Assembly (NCBI GenBank): GCA_039972875.1
Contig: JBDWMA010000052.1
Coordinates: forward strand, 289,759 to 353,758
From: Pseudoruegeria sp039972875
GTDB taxonomy: Bacteria; Pseudomonadota; Alphaproteobacteria; Rhodobacterales; Rhodobacteraceae
Reading direction: 5' to 3'
Length of the DNA stretch: 64,000 nt
Part shown: positions 32,281 to 41,730 of the stretch, piece after piece
How positions within the stretch are numbered: the first letter of the stretch is position 1
Layout: each line of letters begins with the position of its first letter
The notes under the pieces: model-generated
The model's database searches: none
Seen by the model: the letters and a program-made list of their open reading frames with translations, nothing else
Told to the model about the DNA's origin: nothing
Made by a program: the position numbers and the translations under genes

Positions 32281-32700
32281 AAAGTTGTAGATTTGGCTGG
32301 TCCTTGGGCGGGCCAAACGCTGCATGATCTCGGTGCAGAAGTTATGAATGTTGAGGGTCCTGCTGGCGATGATACCCGTCAGTGGAGCCCCTACATTTCT
32401 GGATCATGATGCGACCAATAGGTGGCGGATGCGGAGATTCCGATTGAAAAGTTTCGGCCTCGACTATGCGAACTTGTCAGCTCTGATTTGGCATAACGAC
32501 GAACTATTTTCACGTTTGTGAGGTTGCTGGTGTGCCTGCAGATTAGATTAAAGTATGAAAGACACCATTGCAGATCCACAAGTTCAGTATCGTGGGATGC
32601 AGACTAAACTGGACAGAATTTCCGGAGTATGCACGCCGATTTCATTTTCAGATGCAGAGCTGTCGTTGAAAAATAGTTACGTCCAAACACGCATCCGATT
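32281..32700 (+). pseudogene. Degraded CaiB/BaiF family III CoA-transferase
   Basis: About 420 nt hold scattered but clear family pieces in order: KVVDLAGPWAGQTLHDLGAE and VEGPAGDDTRQWSP from the N-terminus, KSFGLDYANLSAL from the middle, then ADPQVQYRGMQ and TPISFSDAELSLK from the C-terminus. Intact members are about 400 residues, so large internal parts are lost. Stops and frame changes separate the pieces. It lies between a DsbA-like gene and lpxK and abuts both. Confidence 0.8.
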
Positions 32701-33688
32701 AACGTAACTGCGCAATGGCGCGATCTATTGAAGCCCAGTCAGGTATTTCTAATCGAACCGGAACCGTAAGCACTTTGGGGCGAAAACTGTCCGGCAACCG
32801 CACGGCATCTTTTTCTGTGGTCACCAATTGTGCTTGCCGTGCAAAAGCCTCGGCCTCTAGCCGCGCCATCAGAGCATCTGTCAGGGGTTGATGATCGTCT
32901 AGGGCTTCGGCGCGGGCAATATCGGCCCCCAATTCCCGCAACGTTGCGAAGAATTTTTCTGGATGACCGATGCCCGCAAACGCTAAAACACGCAGCCCGG
33001 AAAAGTTCATACCCATTTGCAATGGAGCCAAAACACCGCTCGCGTGGGGGAGCGTTAGAGATGTGCTCCAATCCGCCAGAAATGATGATTGCGCTGATTT
33101 AGAGCCTATTGAAACCAATATGTCTGCGCGATTTAACCCGACATCGACGGGCTCTCTGAGAGGTCCGGCTGGCAAAACGCGGCCATTTCCAAACCCTTTA
33201 TTCGCGTCAACCACGATGATCGAGAGATCCATTTGAACCTCTGGGTTTTGAAATCCATCATCCAGCAAAATTATATCTGCCCCTGCGTTTTCGGCAGCCA
33301 TTACACCTTTCGCACGATCCTTGGAGACCCAAGCCGTGGCAAAGGCAGATAGCAGGAGGGGCTCGTCTCCCGTTTCACCTGCTTGGTGTTTTATGGGATT
33401 AACTATTGTGGGCCCTGCAAGGGATCCGCCATATCCACGCGACACAAAATGCGGCGACCAACCTTGTGTCAACAGCCGCTGTGCCAGCGCAATCGCCGTC
33501 GGTGTTTTCCCGGTTCCCCCCGCGTTGATATTGCCGATGCAAATCACTGGGACCTTTGCTTTGTAACCGTCAGAATTTCTAAGCCGTTTCGCTGTTCCAA
33601 AGGCGTATAGCTGACTCAGGGGCGAGAGCAGCCGTGCCAGAGGTTTTGGCTTGTTAGGGGGGGTAAACCAAAAATCAGGCGCGCGCAT
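32699..33688 (-). CDS. lpxK: Tetraacyldisaccharide 4'-kinase
   Basis: A 329-aa inner-membrane kinase of lipid A synthesis. It starts MRAPDFWFTPPNKP, the family form. The P-loop is in INAGGTGKTPTAIALA near residue 55, and ILLDDGFQNPEVQ and GRVLPAGPLREP follow. It phosphorylates the 4' position of the disaccharide precursor. The ATG overlaps the end of waaA by 14 nt, so they are coupled; the longer frame to 33781 lies inside waaA. Confidence 0.95.
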   Translation of the reverse strand: MRAPDFWFTPPNKPKPLARLLSPLSQLYAFGTAKRLRNSDGYKAKVPVICIGNINAGGTGKTPTAIALAQRLLTQGWSPHFVSRGYGGSLAGPTIVNPIKHQAGETGDEPLLLSAFATAWVSKDRAKGVMAAENAGADIILLDDGFQNPEVQMDLSIIVVDANKGFGNGRVLPAGPLREPVDVGLNRADILVSIGSKSAQSSFLADWSTSLTLPHASGVLAPLQMGMNFSGLRVLAFAGIGHPEKFFATLRELGADIARAEALDDHQPLTDALMARLEAEAFARQAQLVTTEKDAVRLPDSFRPKVLTVPVRLEIPDWASIDRAIAQLR

Positions 33689-34952
33689 GGCGAACTTCTG
33701 CAGCATCAAGAGATTCAAGGATAACTTCGAGCACACGGTCGGCAACTTCTGCACCGCGCGAACAAACGTCCCAAGCGGCATGCGCCATTTCCGCGGATTT
33801 ATCGGCCGCCTGTAAATCCTTTAAATTGATCTCTAAACCAGTGGAATTCAGGACCAAACGGGCCGCTCCAGCTCTGACCAGACGAGCATAGGCGGGCTGA
33901 TAGGGCGCGGTATGTTTACCGTAAACAATTGCAGAACCAAGGGCCGCAGGTTCAAACGGATGAGATCCTCCGCTACCCATCAGAGTGCCACCCATAAAGG
34001 TTGTTGGAGCCAGACGATACCAAAGGCCCAGATCCTCAGGTGCACCAAACACGATCTGCGTTTCTTCGGAAGGTTTTGTGCCAAAGCTATGAATGTGACT
34101 GTTCCACCCGTTTGCCGTTGCTTGGTCGTGTAATTCCTGTAGCCGAGATCCGTCGCGAGGTACAAAAATCAACAACAACCGGTGGCTGGTTCGCAAAAGG
34201 ATCCGATGGATCTCTAGCAGTTGTTGCTCTTCTTCGGGGGAGGCGTTCGCAGCCAGCCAAACCGGCCGTGGAGTAATCGCATCGGCAAGAATGCGATAGG
34301 TAAGGTCATCATAAGGCAAAACAGTACTGCCTTCTTGCAGGGTTCCGGTGACCTCGATAGAGGCACGTTGTGCCCCCATGGCCTCATAGGTGCGTGCCGC
34401 TGATTCATTTGCGGCTAAAACGCGATCTATTTTTGCCAGAACCTTCTGGGCGACGGGGACAGTCCAGCCCCGTTTCTGAACCATAGCTGCCTTAGTTTCA
34501 TTGGTGTCGATCAGTGTAATGTCTGCGCCAGAGGCTTTGGTTTGGGCCAACAAAGTCAGATGGGTCATGGACCCGGTCCACAAGCAAATATCGGGTTGCC
34601 AATGTTGTAAAAAGGCCCGACTGCTTTGAGGTGTTTCCTCTGGAACGATCTGGTGCATAATTCCAGGAGGTAGGGTATTTAACACCGTTATTCCGAGTGT
34701 TTTCGAAGGGGTTGTTATGAGAACATGAACTCGGTCGTCTTCTTCCTGAAGTTTCAGAAAGATCTCGACCGCCGATGTAACCTCTGCTTCGCTTGCGGCA
34801 TGGAGCCACACCAGTGGGCCGGGAGGCCTGGAAATGGTCGCAATCCCCAGCCGTTGTTGTCGCTCAATCGAATCTGCGTCACGTAAATTACGGCGCGCCT
34901 TGCCGTAAAAACGGGCGCGTGCCGTCTGATAAAGGGAAAGAGTGAATGACAC
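33675..34952 (-). CDS. waaA: Kdo transferase
   Basis: A 425-aa glycosyltransferase (KdtA). Visible family parts include a start with MSFTLSLYQTARARFYGKAR, then WLHAASEAEV with the catalytic Glu, and MGGTLMGSGGSHPFEPAALG near residue 325. It adds Kdo to lipid IVA at the inner membrane. It is followed by lpxK with overlap, a conserved order in alphaproteobacteria. Confidence 0.93.
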   Translation of the reverse strand: MSFTLSLYQTARARFYGKARRNLRDADSIERQQRLGIATISRPPGPLVWLHAASEAEVTSAVEIFLKLQEEDDRVHVLITTPSKTLGITVLNTLPPGIMHQIVPEETPQSSRAFLQHWQPDICLWTGSMTHLTLLAQTKASGADITLIDTNETKAAMVQKRGWTVPVAQKVLAKIDRVLAANESAARTYEAMGAQRASIEVTGTLQEGSTVLPYDDLTYRILADAITPRPVWLAANASPEEEQQLLEIHRILLRTSHRLLLIFVPRDGSRLQELHDQATANGWNSHIHSFGTKPSEETQIVFGAPEDLGLWYRLAPTTFMGGTLMGSGGSHPFEPAALGSAIVYGKHTAPYQPAYARLVRAGAARLVLNSTGLEINLKDLQAADKSAEMAHAAWDVCSRGAEVADRVLEVILESLDAAEVRHARA

Positions 34953-34963
34953 TGATCAATGGC

Positions 34964-35209
34964 TCAGGTTGAGGCGACGTCAGTGACGGACGCTTCCTGC
35001 TCTTCGTCTCGCAGTCGGTGTATATGTGCAATGAAATAACGCATATGTGCGTTGTCAACGGTCCGCTGTGCTTCGCTTTTCCATGCATTATAAGCGGTTT
35101 GGTAATCTGGAAACATGCCAACGATGTGAATGTCTTCGACGTTCTTGAATACGTTTTTGGAGGGATCAATAAGTTCTCCGCCAAAAACAAGGTGTAAACG
35201 CTGGGTCAT
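34964..35209 (-). CDS. DUF4170 protein
   Basis: An 81-aa protein beginning MTQRLHLVFGGELIDP, the DUF4170 pattern, with FPDYQTAYNAWKSEAQ. It is usually found just upstream of waaA in alphaproteobacteria, as here (11 nt apart). Function unknown. The start 27 nt downstream of the longest frame follows AAAGG and the family N-terminus. Confidence 0.8.
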   Translation of the reverse strand: MTQRLHLVFGGELIDPSKNVFKNVEDIHIVGMFPDYQTAYNAWKSEAQRTVDNAHMRYFIAHIHRLRDEEQEASVTDVAST

Positions 35210-35290
35210 ACGGAGCCTTTCGGGCGAGTAAATCAAAACATCGACAGTTTATGCGAAGCGGCTCCGGTCGGAAAGCGCCAAAAAGGCAAA

Positions 35291-36079
35291 TTACAATCCC
35301 TCAGGAGGGCGTAAACAATCCAGAAAAGCACAGTGCAGATCTGGCCCCGCCGCGATCATGCCCGCAAGTTTGGGTGTTGGATTATTAAAAATTGCGGGAC
35401 CTCCATAGGCTGTGGTCACCAACGCACCGGCCTCTTGGGCGATTAACGCGCCAGCGGCGACATCCCATTCCCATGTGGAGCGGAGGGTCAACATCGCATC
35501 AAATCGCCCTTGGCCAACGAGGGAGAGGCGGTAGGCAAGAGAGGATCGAAAATGCCGATCAGGTGTCTGTACGTCAGGCGCCCAGAACACCGGATCAAGG
35601 TTTGGTTTCGCAGCCAGAACGGTCGCCGTACCGATATCGGATTGTTGGCTGACACCAATGGCCGCATCATTTAAAAACGCTCCGCCGCCACGCTCTGCGG
35701 TGAACAGCCTGTCCAACATTGGCAGGTACACGACGGCTGCTGTAACTTGTCCTTTTTCTGCAATGGCAATCGAATGAGCAAACGTCGGAGAGCCCTTTAT
35801 AAAGGATCGAGTGCCATCAATGGGATCGACAATAAAGAGCCTATCACGGCTTAATCGATCCGTTCCATCCTCGGTTTCCTCTGATAGCCATCCATAATCA
35901 GGCCGGGCGGCGCAAAGTGTGTCGCGCAACATCGTATCGATTTGTAGATCAGCCTCAGTGACCGGCCCGGCATTGTCAGACTTATCCCAGATCTCAGGAT
36001 CATGACGCCAGAATTGGGCCGCGATTTCCCCACTGGCCTGAGCAGCCTTGATCAACAGTTGTAAATCATGCCCCGGCAA
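35291..36079 (-). CDS. Inositol monophosphatase family / CysQ-like phosphatase
   Basis: A protein of about 262 aa with the lithium-sensitive phosphatase motifs: WLSEETEDGTDR (Glu), IVDPIDGTRSFIKG (DPxDGT) and WEWDVAAGALIAQEAGA. These are typical of 3'(2'),5'-bisphosphate nucleotidase (CysQ) and inositol monophosphatases. Close to waaA a PAP or sugar-phosphate role is plausible. It probably starts with TTG at 36079, with GAAGG upstream, overlapping the pmbA stop. The ATG at 36139 would add a stretch unlike the family. Confidence 0.85.
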   Translation of the reverse strand: MPGHDLQLLIKAAQASGEIAAQFWRHDPEIWDKSDNAGPVTEADLQIDTMLRDTLCAARPDYGWLSEETEDGTDRLSRDRLFIVDPIDGTRSFIKGSPTFAHSIAIAEKGQVTAAVVYLPMLDRLFTAERGGGAFLNDAAIGVSQQSDIGTATVLAAKPNLDPVFWAPDVQTPDRHFRSSLAYRLSLVGQGRFDAMLTLRSTWEWDVAAGALIAQEAGALVTTAYGGPAIFNNPTPKLAGMIAAGPDLHCAFLDCLRPPEGL

Positions 36080-37412
36080 GAATAAGACCTTCGACAAGAA
36101 GAGAAGGGATGACACGCGATAAATGTTGGCGGGCATCATTGGCAGGTGTGAGTGTTTTCAATATGTCATTCAGATTGCCTGCTACGGTGCACTCGTTGAC
36201 TGGATACTGGATCTCTCCGTTTTCCACCCAAAATCCCGAAGCGCCCCGAGAGTAATCCCCGGTATTCGGGTTGATGGATGTGCCAATCATCGAGGTCACT
36301 AACAAACCGGTTCCCATGTCTGCCAGTAGTTCGCTTCGGGATTTTGTACCTTGCGTAATGGCGATATTGCCGACGCTGGGGGACGGTGGTGACGAAGGCC
36401 CGCGTGATGCGTTGGCTGTGCTGTCCATCCCAAGTTGCCGTGCAGAGGCCAAATCGAGGGTCCATCCAGTTAGGACGCCATTTTCAACGATCGTGCGATC
36501 TGCGGTCCGCAGGCCTTCGCCGTCAAAGGGACGCGACCCAGAAATCCGGGGACGATGGGGGGATTCGATGACGGACATAAAATCGGGCAAGACTTGTTGC
36601 CCCATAGCATTCCGCAACCAAGACCCGCCACGTACGATGGCTGAGCCGTTAATGGCGGCCAGCATGTGCCCAATTAACCCCGAAGAGATTCTCTCATCGT
36701 ACAGAACAGGAAACGCCCCGGTGGGTGGCTTTCGAGATCCGGCCCGTTCAACTGCGCGATTTCCGGCTGTCCGGCCAATGTCTTCGGGGTCTCTCAGGTC
36801 GCTATAAAAAGTGCGTGAATCGCCGTCATAGTCTCTTTCCATGTTCGTACCCGAACCCGATATCGCGACACAGGAAACAGAAGTCCCGGTGCGATCATAT
36901 CCACCGAAAAATCCACCTGAGGTGGCCAGCGCGATGCGGCGGTGGCTATAACCTGCAGCACTTGCCTGAACCTTATCAACGCCTGCGACGCTTCTGGCAG
37001 AGATCTCAGCACGTAACGCTAATTCTTGGAGGGTTTGAGCCGGAACCTCGTCCGCAGGATCAGCCAATTGCAAGGACTGAATGTCAACATCTGTGGCCAA
37101 CTGCGATGGGTCGGCCAATCCGATCCAGGGATCTTCTGGGGCCTCTTTTGCCATCGCGACTGCGCGTTCTGCCATCGTTTGGATGGTGCTTGCGCTGATG
37201 TCGCTGGCTGACACGCAGGCCTGACGTTGCCCGATCATGACCCGAAGGCCGATTTCGATTCCCTCGGCCCGTTCAGCCTGTTCCAGTTTTCCGTCCAGGA
37301 CGTCGATCTGAACAGAGGTGCCGTCCACCGCCAATGCATCGGCGTGATCGGCCCCCGCTTTGCGGGCGGCCTCTAGCAGAGTGTCAGTCACAGTGGATAG
37401 AGATACCGTCAT
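36066..37412 (-). CDS. pmbA: TldD/PmbA family protein
   Basis: A 448-aa protein of the TldD/PmbA (TldE) family. Recognisable parts are QRQACVSASDIS, LATSGGFFGGYDRT, GSWLRNAMGQ and the C-terminal SRGASGFWVENGEIQYPVNE (exactly 20). TldE pairs with TldD to form a metalloprotease that processes microcin-like peptides and CcdA. The TldD partner is not in this window. It overlaps the downstream phosphatase gene by 14 nt. Confidence 0.9.
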   Translation of the reverse strand: MTVSLSTVTDTLLEAARKAGADHADALAVDGTSVQIDVLDGKLEQAERAEGIEIGLRVMIGQRQACVSASDISASTIQTMAERAVAMAKEAPEDPWIGLADPSQLATDVDIQSLQLADPADEVPAQTLQELALRAEISARSVAGVDKVQASAAGYSHRRIALATSGGFFGGYDRTGTSVSCVAISGSGTNMERDYDGDSRTFYSDLRDPEDIGRTAGNRAVERAGSRKPPTGAFPVLYDERISSGLIGHMLAAINGSAIVRGGSWLRNAMGQQVLPDFMSVIESPHRPRISGSRPFDGEGLRTADRTIVENGVLTGWTLDLASARQLGMDSTANASRGPSSPPSPSVGNIAITQGTKSRSELLADMGTGLLVTSMIGTSINPNTGDYSRGASGFWVENGEIQYPVNECTVAGNLNDILKTLTPANDARQHLSRVIPSLLVEGLILAGA

Positions 37413-37486
37413 GGGATGCCCGCTTTGTTTGATATTCTGTCCCACCGAGGTAGCGTTGCTGCGGCTTCGGTGCAAGAGCTGGACAG

Positions 37487-37510
37487 CAAAAGGGGGCCGT
37501 AAAGGCCCCC
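37487..37510 (-). terminator. Terminator after the DUF2125 gene
   Basis: GGGGGCC and GGCCCCC arms with a 5-nt loop are followed on the minus strand by TTTT. It ends the transcript of the gene at 37539-39056, ahead of pmbA. Confidence 0.75.
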
Positions 37511-37538
37511 AATTGAACATGTGATTTGGTCAAACTGT

Positions 37539-39056
37539 TTAACGCAGGCGTTGACCGTTGGCCAAGACGGCCCCCTCTTCGTTGACTTCAATTGTGGACA
37601 CAAGTGAATCGTCGCCCTCGCCGGGACGGGCAAATAGACCCATCATCATACGCGCACCCATTGCTTGTTCTTGGGGCAGCATACCCATGTCGACTAGAGT
37701 ATCGATCAAACCGTTCGCCCCGAGAAGCTGCAGATCAATTTGCCCTTCTGGGCGCGGCATGCCTGGGAAAGTGGTCAGGTCAGAATTGTCAAAGGTAAAG
37801 GCACCCGTACCTGTTAAATCCGCACCTGCGGCTTTCAACTGAAGCTCTTTCAGTTCAAGTGAGTGCGCCTCGCCGGGCATTTCACCCATTGGCTGGGTTG
37901 CAGGATTTTCTGGATCAAAATTTATGATGTCGAAATTCCAGTTGCCCTTGCCGGCAAGCTCTACAATCAGCGTTGCAGGGTCGTGCGGTAGCGCACCAAC
38001 TGGATCAACCAGACCCCAGATCATGTCAGAGACGCTCAGATCAACGATTTTTGTGGTTAACGCAAAATCTTCTGGTTCGTCAGATTTTGAGATCGGCATT
38101 AGCAAATTGAAAACATATTCACCCATGGTCACATCGATCGAGGGTAGGGGGATATCTGAACCGGAAACCGCCATGATAAGATCTGTCATCGACACTCCAT
38201 AACCTAGGCCATCTTTGGACATCTTAAAGCTGAATGCGCCTTGGGATGCTTCTCCATTTGCGGCAACTGTACTTTCGTCGTTTTTACCGGAAATATCTAA
38301 AGTGGCAGAGTTATAGCTGGCCGTCAGGTCAACCGAAATTCCTTCGGCTATATAGGCTGCGGTGTCTTGAGGGTCTATATCTGTTGGCAGCGTTGCCTTA
38401 GATGTAGTCGTCAGATCTGTAACAGACATTGTGACTTTGGTCGCGCCTTCTTCTGGATCCATAACGTCGATCTCAAGGGACACACCGTCTGCTTTTGCGT
38501 TGCTCGAATAACTAATCGTTTCACCGGACATCAGCGAATAGGATCCGGATAGACCTGAAAATGCCAGCAAACCCAAATCTGTGATGTTGCCGTCGTCAAA
38601 TTTGACCTCATCTAGGGTCAGGGCGACCTGCGCAGCCCCATAGTCATAGGTTGAATTGTCCGCATCGCCGCTGACGGTTAGTCCCAGATCTTCGTGAGAA
38701 AGCGTTATTTTGAGATCAACGGCATTGCCATCTTCGGTGACCTCCATCGCGATGGGATAGCTGGGGGGGACAACAACATTAACTGTACCGTCCCCATTTT
38801 CTTGGAACGTCAATTCGGGCAGCGAGACGTTCATAGTGCCTTCGGGTTCAAGCATCATTGAGATTTCGAGATCAGAAAGCGTCAACGTTCCGCCATTTAC
38901 CTTCGAATCGCCGACGTCAACCTGATGTCCACTGGCACTCATTATGTCCTGCCATTGGGTCCAGACCTGTTCGGCCGTCAGATCAGCCAAAGCCACATTC
39001 GCGGAAAACACAGTCAGGGCGGAAATTGCAGCCCCAGTCATTAGATTACGTTTCAT
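37539..39056 (-). CDS. DUF2125 periplasmic protein
   Basis: A 505-aa exported protein with signal peptide (MKRNLMTGAAISALTVFSAN, cut after ALA). The mature part is rich in beta strands and alternating Thr/Ser/Asp, as in DUF2125 proteins of Rhodobacteraceae. Function is unknown; an envelope role is likely. AAAGG precedes the chosen ATG. A terminator follows. Confidence 0.75.
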   Translation of the reverse strand: MKRNLMTGAAISALTVFSANVALADLTAEQVWTQWQDIMSASGHQVDVGDSKVNGGTLTLSDLEISMMLEPEGTMNVSLPELTFQENGDGTVNVVVPPSYPIAMEVTEDGNAVDLKITLSHEDLGLTVSGDADNSTYDYGAAQVALTLDEVKFDDGNITDLGLLAFSGLSGSYSLMSGETISYSSNAKADGVSLEIDVMDPEEGATKVTMSVTDLTTTSKATLPTDIDPQDTAAYIAEGISVDLTASYNSATLDISGKNDESTVAANGEASQGAFSFKMSKDGLGYGVSMTDLIMAVSGSDIPLPSIDVTMGEYVFNLLMPISKSDEPEDFALTTKIVDLSVSDMIWGLVDPVGALPHDPATLIVELAGKGNWNFDIINFDPENPATQPMGEMPGEAHSLELKELQLKAAGADLTGTGAFTFDNSDLTTFPGMPRPEGQIDLQLLGANGLIDTLVDMGMLPQEQAMGARMMMGLFARPGEGDDSLVSTIEVNEEGAVLANGQRLR

Positions 39057-39184
39057 TGCAAAGACCTTTCGAAATTCTTTGATCAACGTTGTTTCGCACC
39101 CTTTTGCAGAACGCAAGGGGAATAGAAGGGTGGTAGCCGCATCCTGTCTGTCTTAAAATAGCACAAAATAGTGAGGAGGCACGC

Positions 39185-39940
39185 ATGGGGAAATTACAGG
39201 GAAAAACAGCGGTGATCACAGGCGCAAGCCGTGGAATTGGGGCGGCGACTGCCCGCCTATTCGCGGCAGAGGGCGCAAACGTGGTGCTCGTCGCCCGGAG
39301 TGGCAACGCGATAACGGAACTCGCAACTGAGATTGGGCCGCAGGCGTTGGCCATCGCTGTCGATGTTTCAAATTTTGCAGCAATGCAGGCAATGATCAAT
39401 ACTGCGACGCAGAAGTTCGGTCAGGTAGATATTCTGATCAACAATGCCGGTGTGATCAAACCGATTTCGACCTTTCTAGACTCTGACCCCAATGGTTGGG
39501 GCAGCGTCATCGATATCAACGTCAAAGGTGTCTACAACGGATGTCGGGCGGTTGCCCCTCAAATGGCCGCACGTGGTGAGGGTACGATTTTGACGATTTC
39601 ATCTGGGGCGGCTCATAACGCCTTAGAGGGGTGGAGTGCCTATTGTACGTCAAAAGCTGGCGCGGCGATGTTAACAGATTGCCTCCATTGGGAGTTGGCG
39701 ACACGCGGGCTGCGGATTATGGGCATGTCTCCGGGGACTGTTGCCACCGAAATGCAAGTAGAGATCAAGGCGTCGGGCATAAACCCGGTCAGCCAACTTG
39801 ATCCGTCTGTTCACATTCCTGCGGATTGGCCTGCAAAGTGTCTGTTATGGATGTGTCAGGCCGAATCCGATGCGCATCTAGGCACCGAGGTTTCGTTGCG
39901 TGATCCAGCTATTCGGACGACATTGGGTCTATCTGAGTGA
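39185..39940 (+). CDS. Short-chain dehydrogenase/reductase
   Basis: A 251-aa SDR. The NAD(P)-binding TGASRGIGAATA is at residues 12-23, then NNAGVIKP, and the active Ser-Tyr-Lys triad in ISSGAA and YCTSKAG. Substrate unknown. Its stop overlaps the GTG start of the crotonase gene, and that in turn couples to a flavoprotein, so the three form one operon. Confidence 0.9.
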   Translation: MGKLQGKTAVITGASRGIGAATARLFAAEGANVVLVARSGNAITELATEIGPQALAIAVDVSNFAAMQAMINTATQKFGQVDILINNAGVIKPISTFLDSDPNGWGSVIDINVKGVYNGCRAVAPQMAARGEGTILTISSGAAHNALEGWSAYCTSKAGAAMLTDCLHWELATRGLRIMGMSPGTVATEMQVEIKASGINPVSQLDPSVHIPADWPAKCLLWMCQAESDAHLGTEVSLRDPAIRTTLGLSE

Positions 39941-40560
39941 TTGAGCTAACGAAAGAAGGCGACCTTTGGATTGTGAGCCTAAATCGGCCCAATAAGGCAA
40001 ATTCTCTGACTCTGCAGATGCTAGAGGACCTTATTTCAATCGTTGAAAAAGCACAGGGCATTAGGGTCCTTGTGTTGACGGGCGTAGGTAAGGTGTTTTC
40101 TGCGGGTGCCGATCTGGAGGAGATCAAAACAACCGACCTCGCCACGGCGGATGTCTGGGAACGGCTATCGCAAGCAATAGCGGATTTTTCAGGTCTGACG
40201 ATTGCTGCTTTAAACGGCACGTTGGCTGGGGGGGCGTGTGGCATGGCCTTGGCGTGCGACATCCGGATCGCGGTTCCAATGGCCAAAGTCTTCTATCCGG
40301 TAATGAAACTTGGATATTTGCCACAACCCTCGGACCCTGCGCGGTTAACGGCGTTGGTTGGACCGGCTCGAGCTAAATTGGTTCTGATGGCGGGGCAAAA
40401 ATTGTCAACGGAGGAGTCTTATCAGTTCGGTTTGTTTGATCGCATCGTTGAACCAGAGGACCTCTTACAAACGGCACGGGAACTGTCGGCGAATGTTCTT
40501 GCCGCCCGTCCAGAGATCGTCTCTGGGATAAAGGATCTCTGCCAAAGGAGGATATCATGA
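39937..40560 (+). CDS. Enoyl-CoA hydratase/isomerase family protein
   Basis: A 207-aa crotonase-fold protein, somewhat shorter than usual (about 255). The oxyanion-hole motifs SAGADLEE and GTLAGGACGMALACD are intact. It may hydrate or isomerise an enoyl-CoA. It starts with GTG in a GTGA overlap with the SDR gene. Substrate unknown. Confidence 0.85.
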   Translation: MIELTKEGDLWIVSLNRPNKANSLTLQMLEDLISIVEKAQGIRVLVLTGVGKVFSAGADLEEIKTTDLATADVWERLSQAIADFSGLTIAALNGTLAGGACGMALACDIRIAVPMAKVFYPVMKLGYLPQPSDPARLTALVGPARAKLVLMAGQKLSTEESYQFGLFDRIVEPEDLLQTARELSANVLAARPEIVSGIKDLCQRRIS

Positions 40561-41729
40561 AAACAGCATTGGTCATTGGTGCTGGACCGGCGGGTTTGAT
40601 GGCGGCGGATCGTCTGGCTGACAAGGGTCTAAAGGTTACCATCCAAGAGGCGAATCCCTCTGTCGGTCGAAAGTTGCTGATGGCGGGAAAATCTGGGCTG
40701 AACTTGACCAAGGATGAGCCAATTGAGGAATTCTTATCGGCCTATCAGCCTCATTTGGGTGTTTTAGAGCCTGTAATTCGTGAGTTTAGTTCAAAACAGG
40801 TCAAGGAATGGGCCGGGATGTTGGGCCAAGAGGTTTTTACCGGAAGCTCTCAACGTGTCTTTCCGGTCGCTATGAAAGCATCGCCGTTGTTGCGTGCGTG
40901 GTTACGCCGTCTTCATCTGGCTGGTGTACAGATAAACACACGCCATCGTTGGGTCGGGATATCCGATCAAGGATTTTGTTTTGATACTCCGGATGGCCCG
41001 GTGGCAAAAACCGCAGATGTCATTGTGTTGGCCTGTGGGGGGGCAAGTTGGTCCCGTCTTGGATCCGATGGGGCTTTTTCGTCGCTGTTGGAAAAAGTTG
41101 AGATGGTGCCGTTCAGGCCTGCGAATATGGGGTTTGTGGTCGACTGGTCCGACCATATGGCCCGGCATTTTGGGACACCGATCAAAGGCATCGCCTTATG
41201 TGTGAATGATAGGCGTGTCCGTGCAGAATTTATTCTGTCTCAGCGCGGACTCGAAGGTGGTGGCATCTATGCCGTGTCTGCGGCAATGCGTGAGGGTGCA
41301 ACCTTGACTATCGATCTTGCACCGGATTTGTCCGTGGATGAAGTACACCGCAAATTGTCAAAAACGCCAGTAAAGCAAAGCCTTCCGAATAGGTTGCGCA
41401 AAGCCCTCGGGTTTGTTCCGGCTAAAACGGCCCTTTTGCAGGAATTTGGCCGACCTCTCCCTCCGATTGATAAAATCGGACATTTGTTAAAGGCCCTGCC
41501 CATTTCACATAAAGGCCCACGTCCTTTGGATGAGGCGATTTCTGTTGCGGGTGGTGTTGCAATAACAGCTTTAGAGCCATCCCTTATGCTCAAAGCGATG
41601 CCCGGTGTTTTTGCGGCGGGTGAAATGTTGGATTGGGAGGCCCCCACAGGTGGATATCTTTTGACTGGTTGTTTAGCGACAGGGCGGTGGGCCGGTGATC
41701 ATGCTGCAGATTGGGCGTTAGCGCAGTAA
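40557..41729 (+). CDS. NAD(P)/FAD-dependent flavoprotein (HI0933-like)
   Basis: A 390-aa flavoprotein of the HI0933/BaiN-like group. It starts with the FAD-binding VIGAGPAGLMAADRLADKG, then GRKLLMAGKSGLNLT (a signature of this group), and ends DWEAPTGGYLLTGCLATG with the second FAD contact. The reaction is unknown. ATGA overlap with the crotonase gene. It converges on holA with only 1 nt between stops. Confidence 0.88.
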   Translation: MKTALVIGAGPAGLMAADRLADKGLKVTIQEANPSVGRKLLMAGKSGLNLTKDEPIEEFLSAYQPHLGVLEPVIREFSSKQVKEWAGMLGQEVFTGSSQRVFPVAMKASPLLRAWLRRLHLAGVQINTRHRWVGISDQGFCFDTPDGPVAKTADVIVLACGGASWSRLGSDGAFSSLLEKVEMVPFRPANMGFVVDWSDHMARHFGTPIKGIALCVNDRRVRAEFILSQRGLEGGGIYAVSAAMREGATLTIDLAPDLSVDEVHRKLSKTPVKQSLPNRLRKALGFVPAKTALLQEFGRPLPPIDKIGHLLKALPISHKGPRPLDEAISVAGGVAITALEPSLMLKAMPGVFAAGEMLDWEAPTGGYLLTGCLATGRWAGDHAADWALAQ

Positions 41730-41730
41730 C

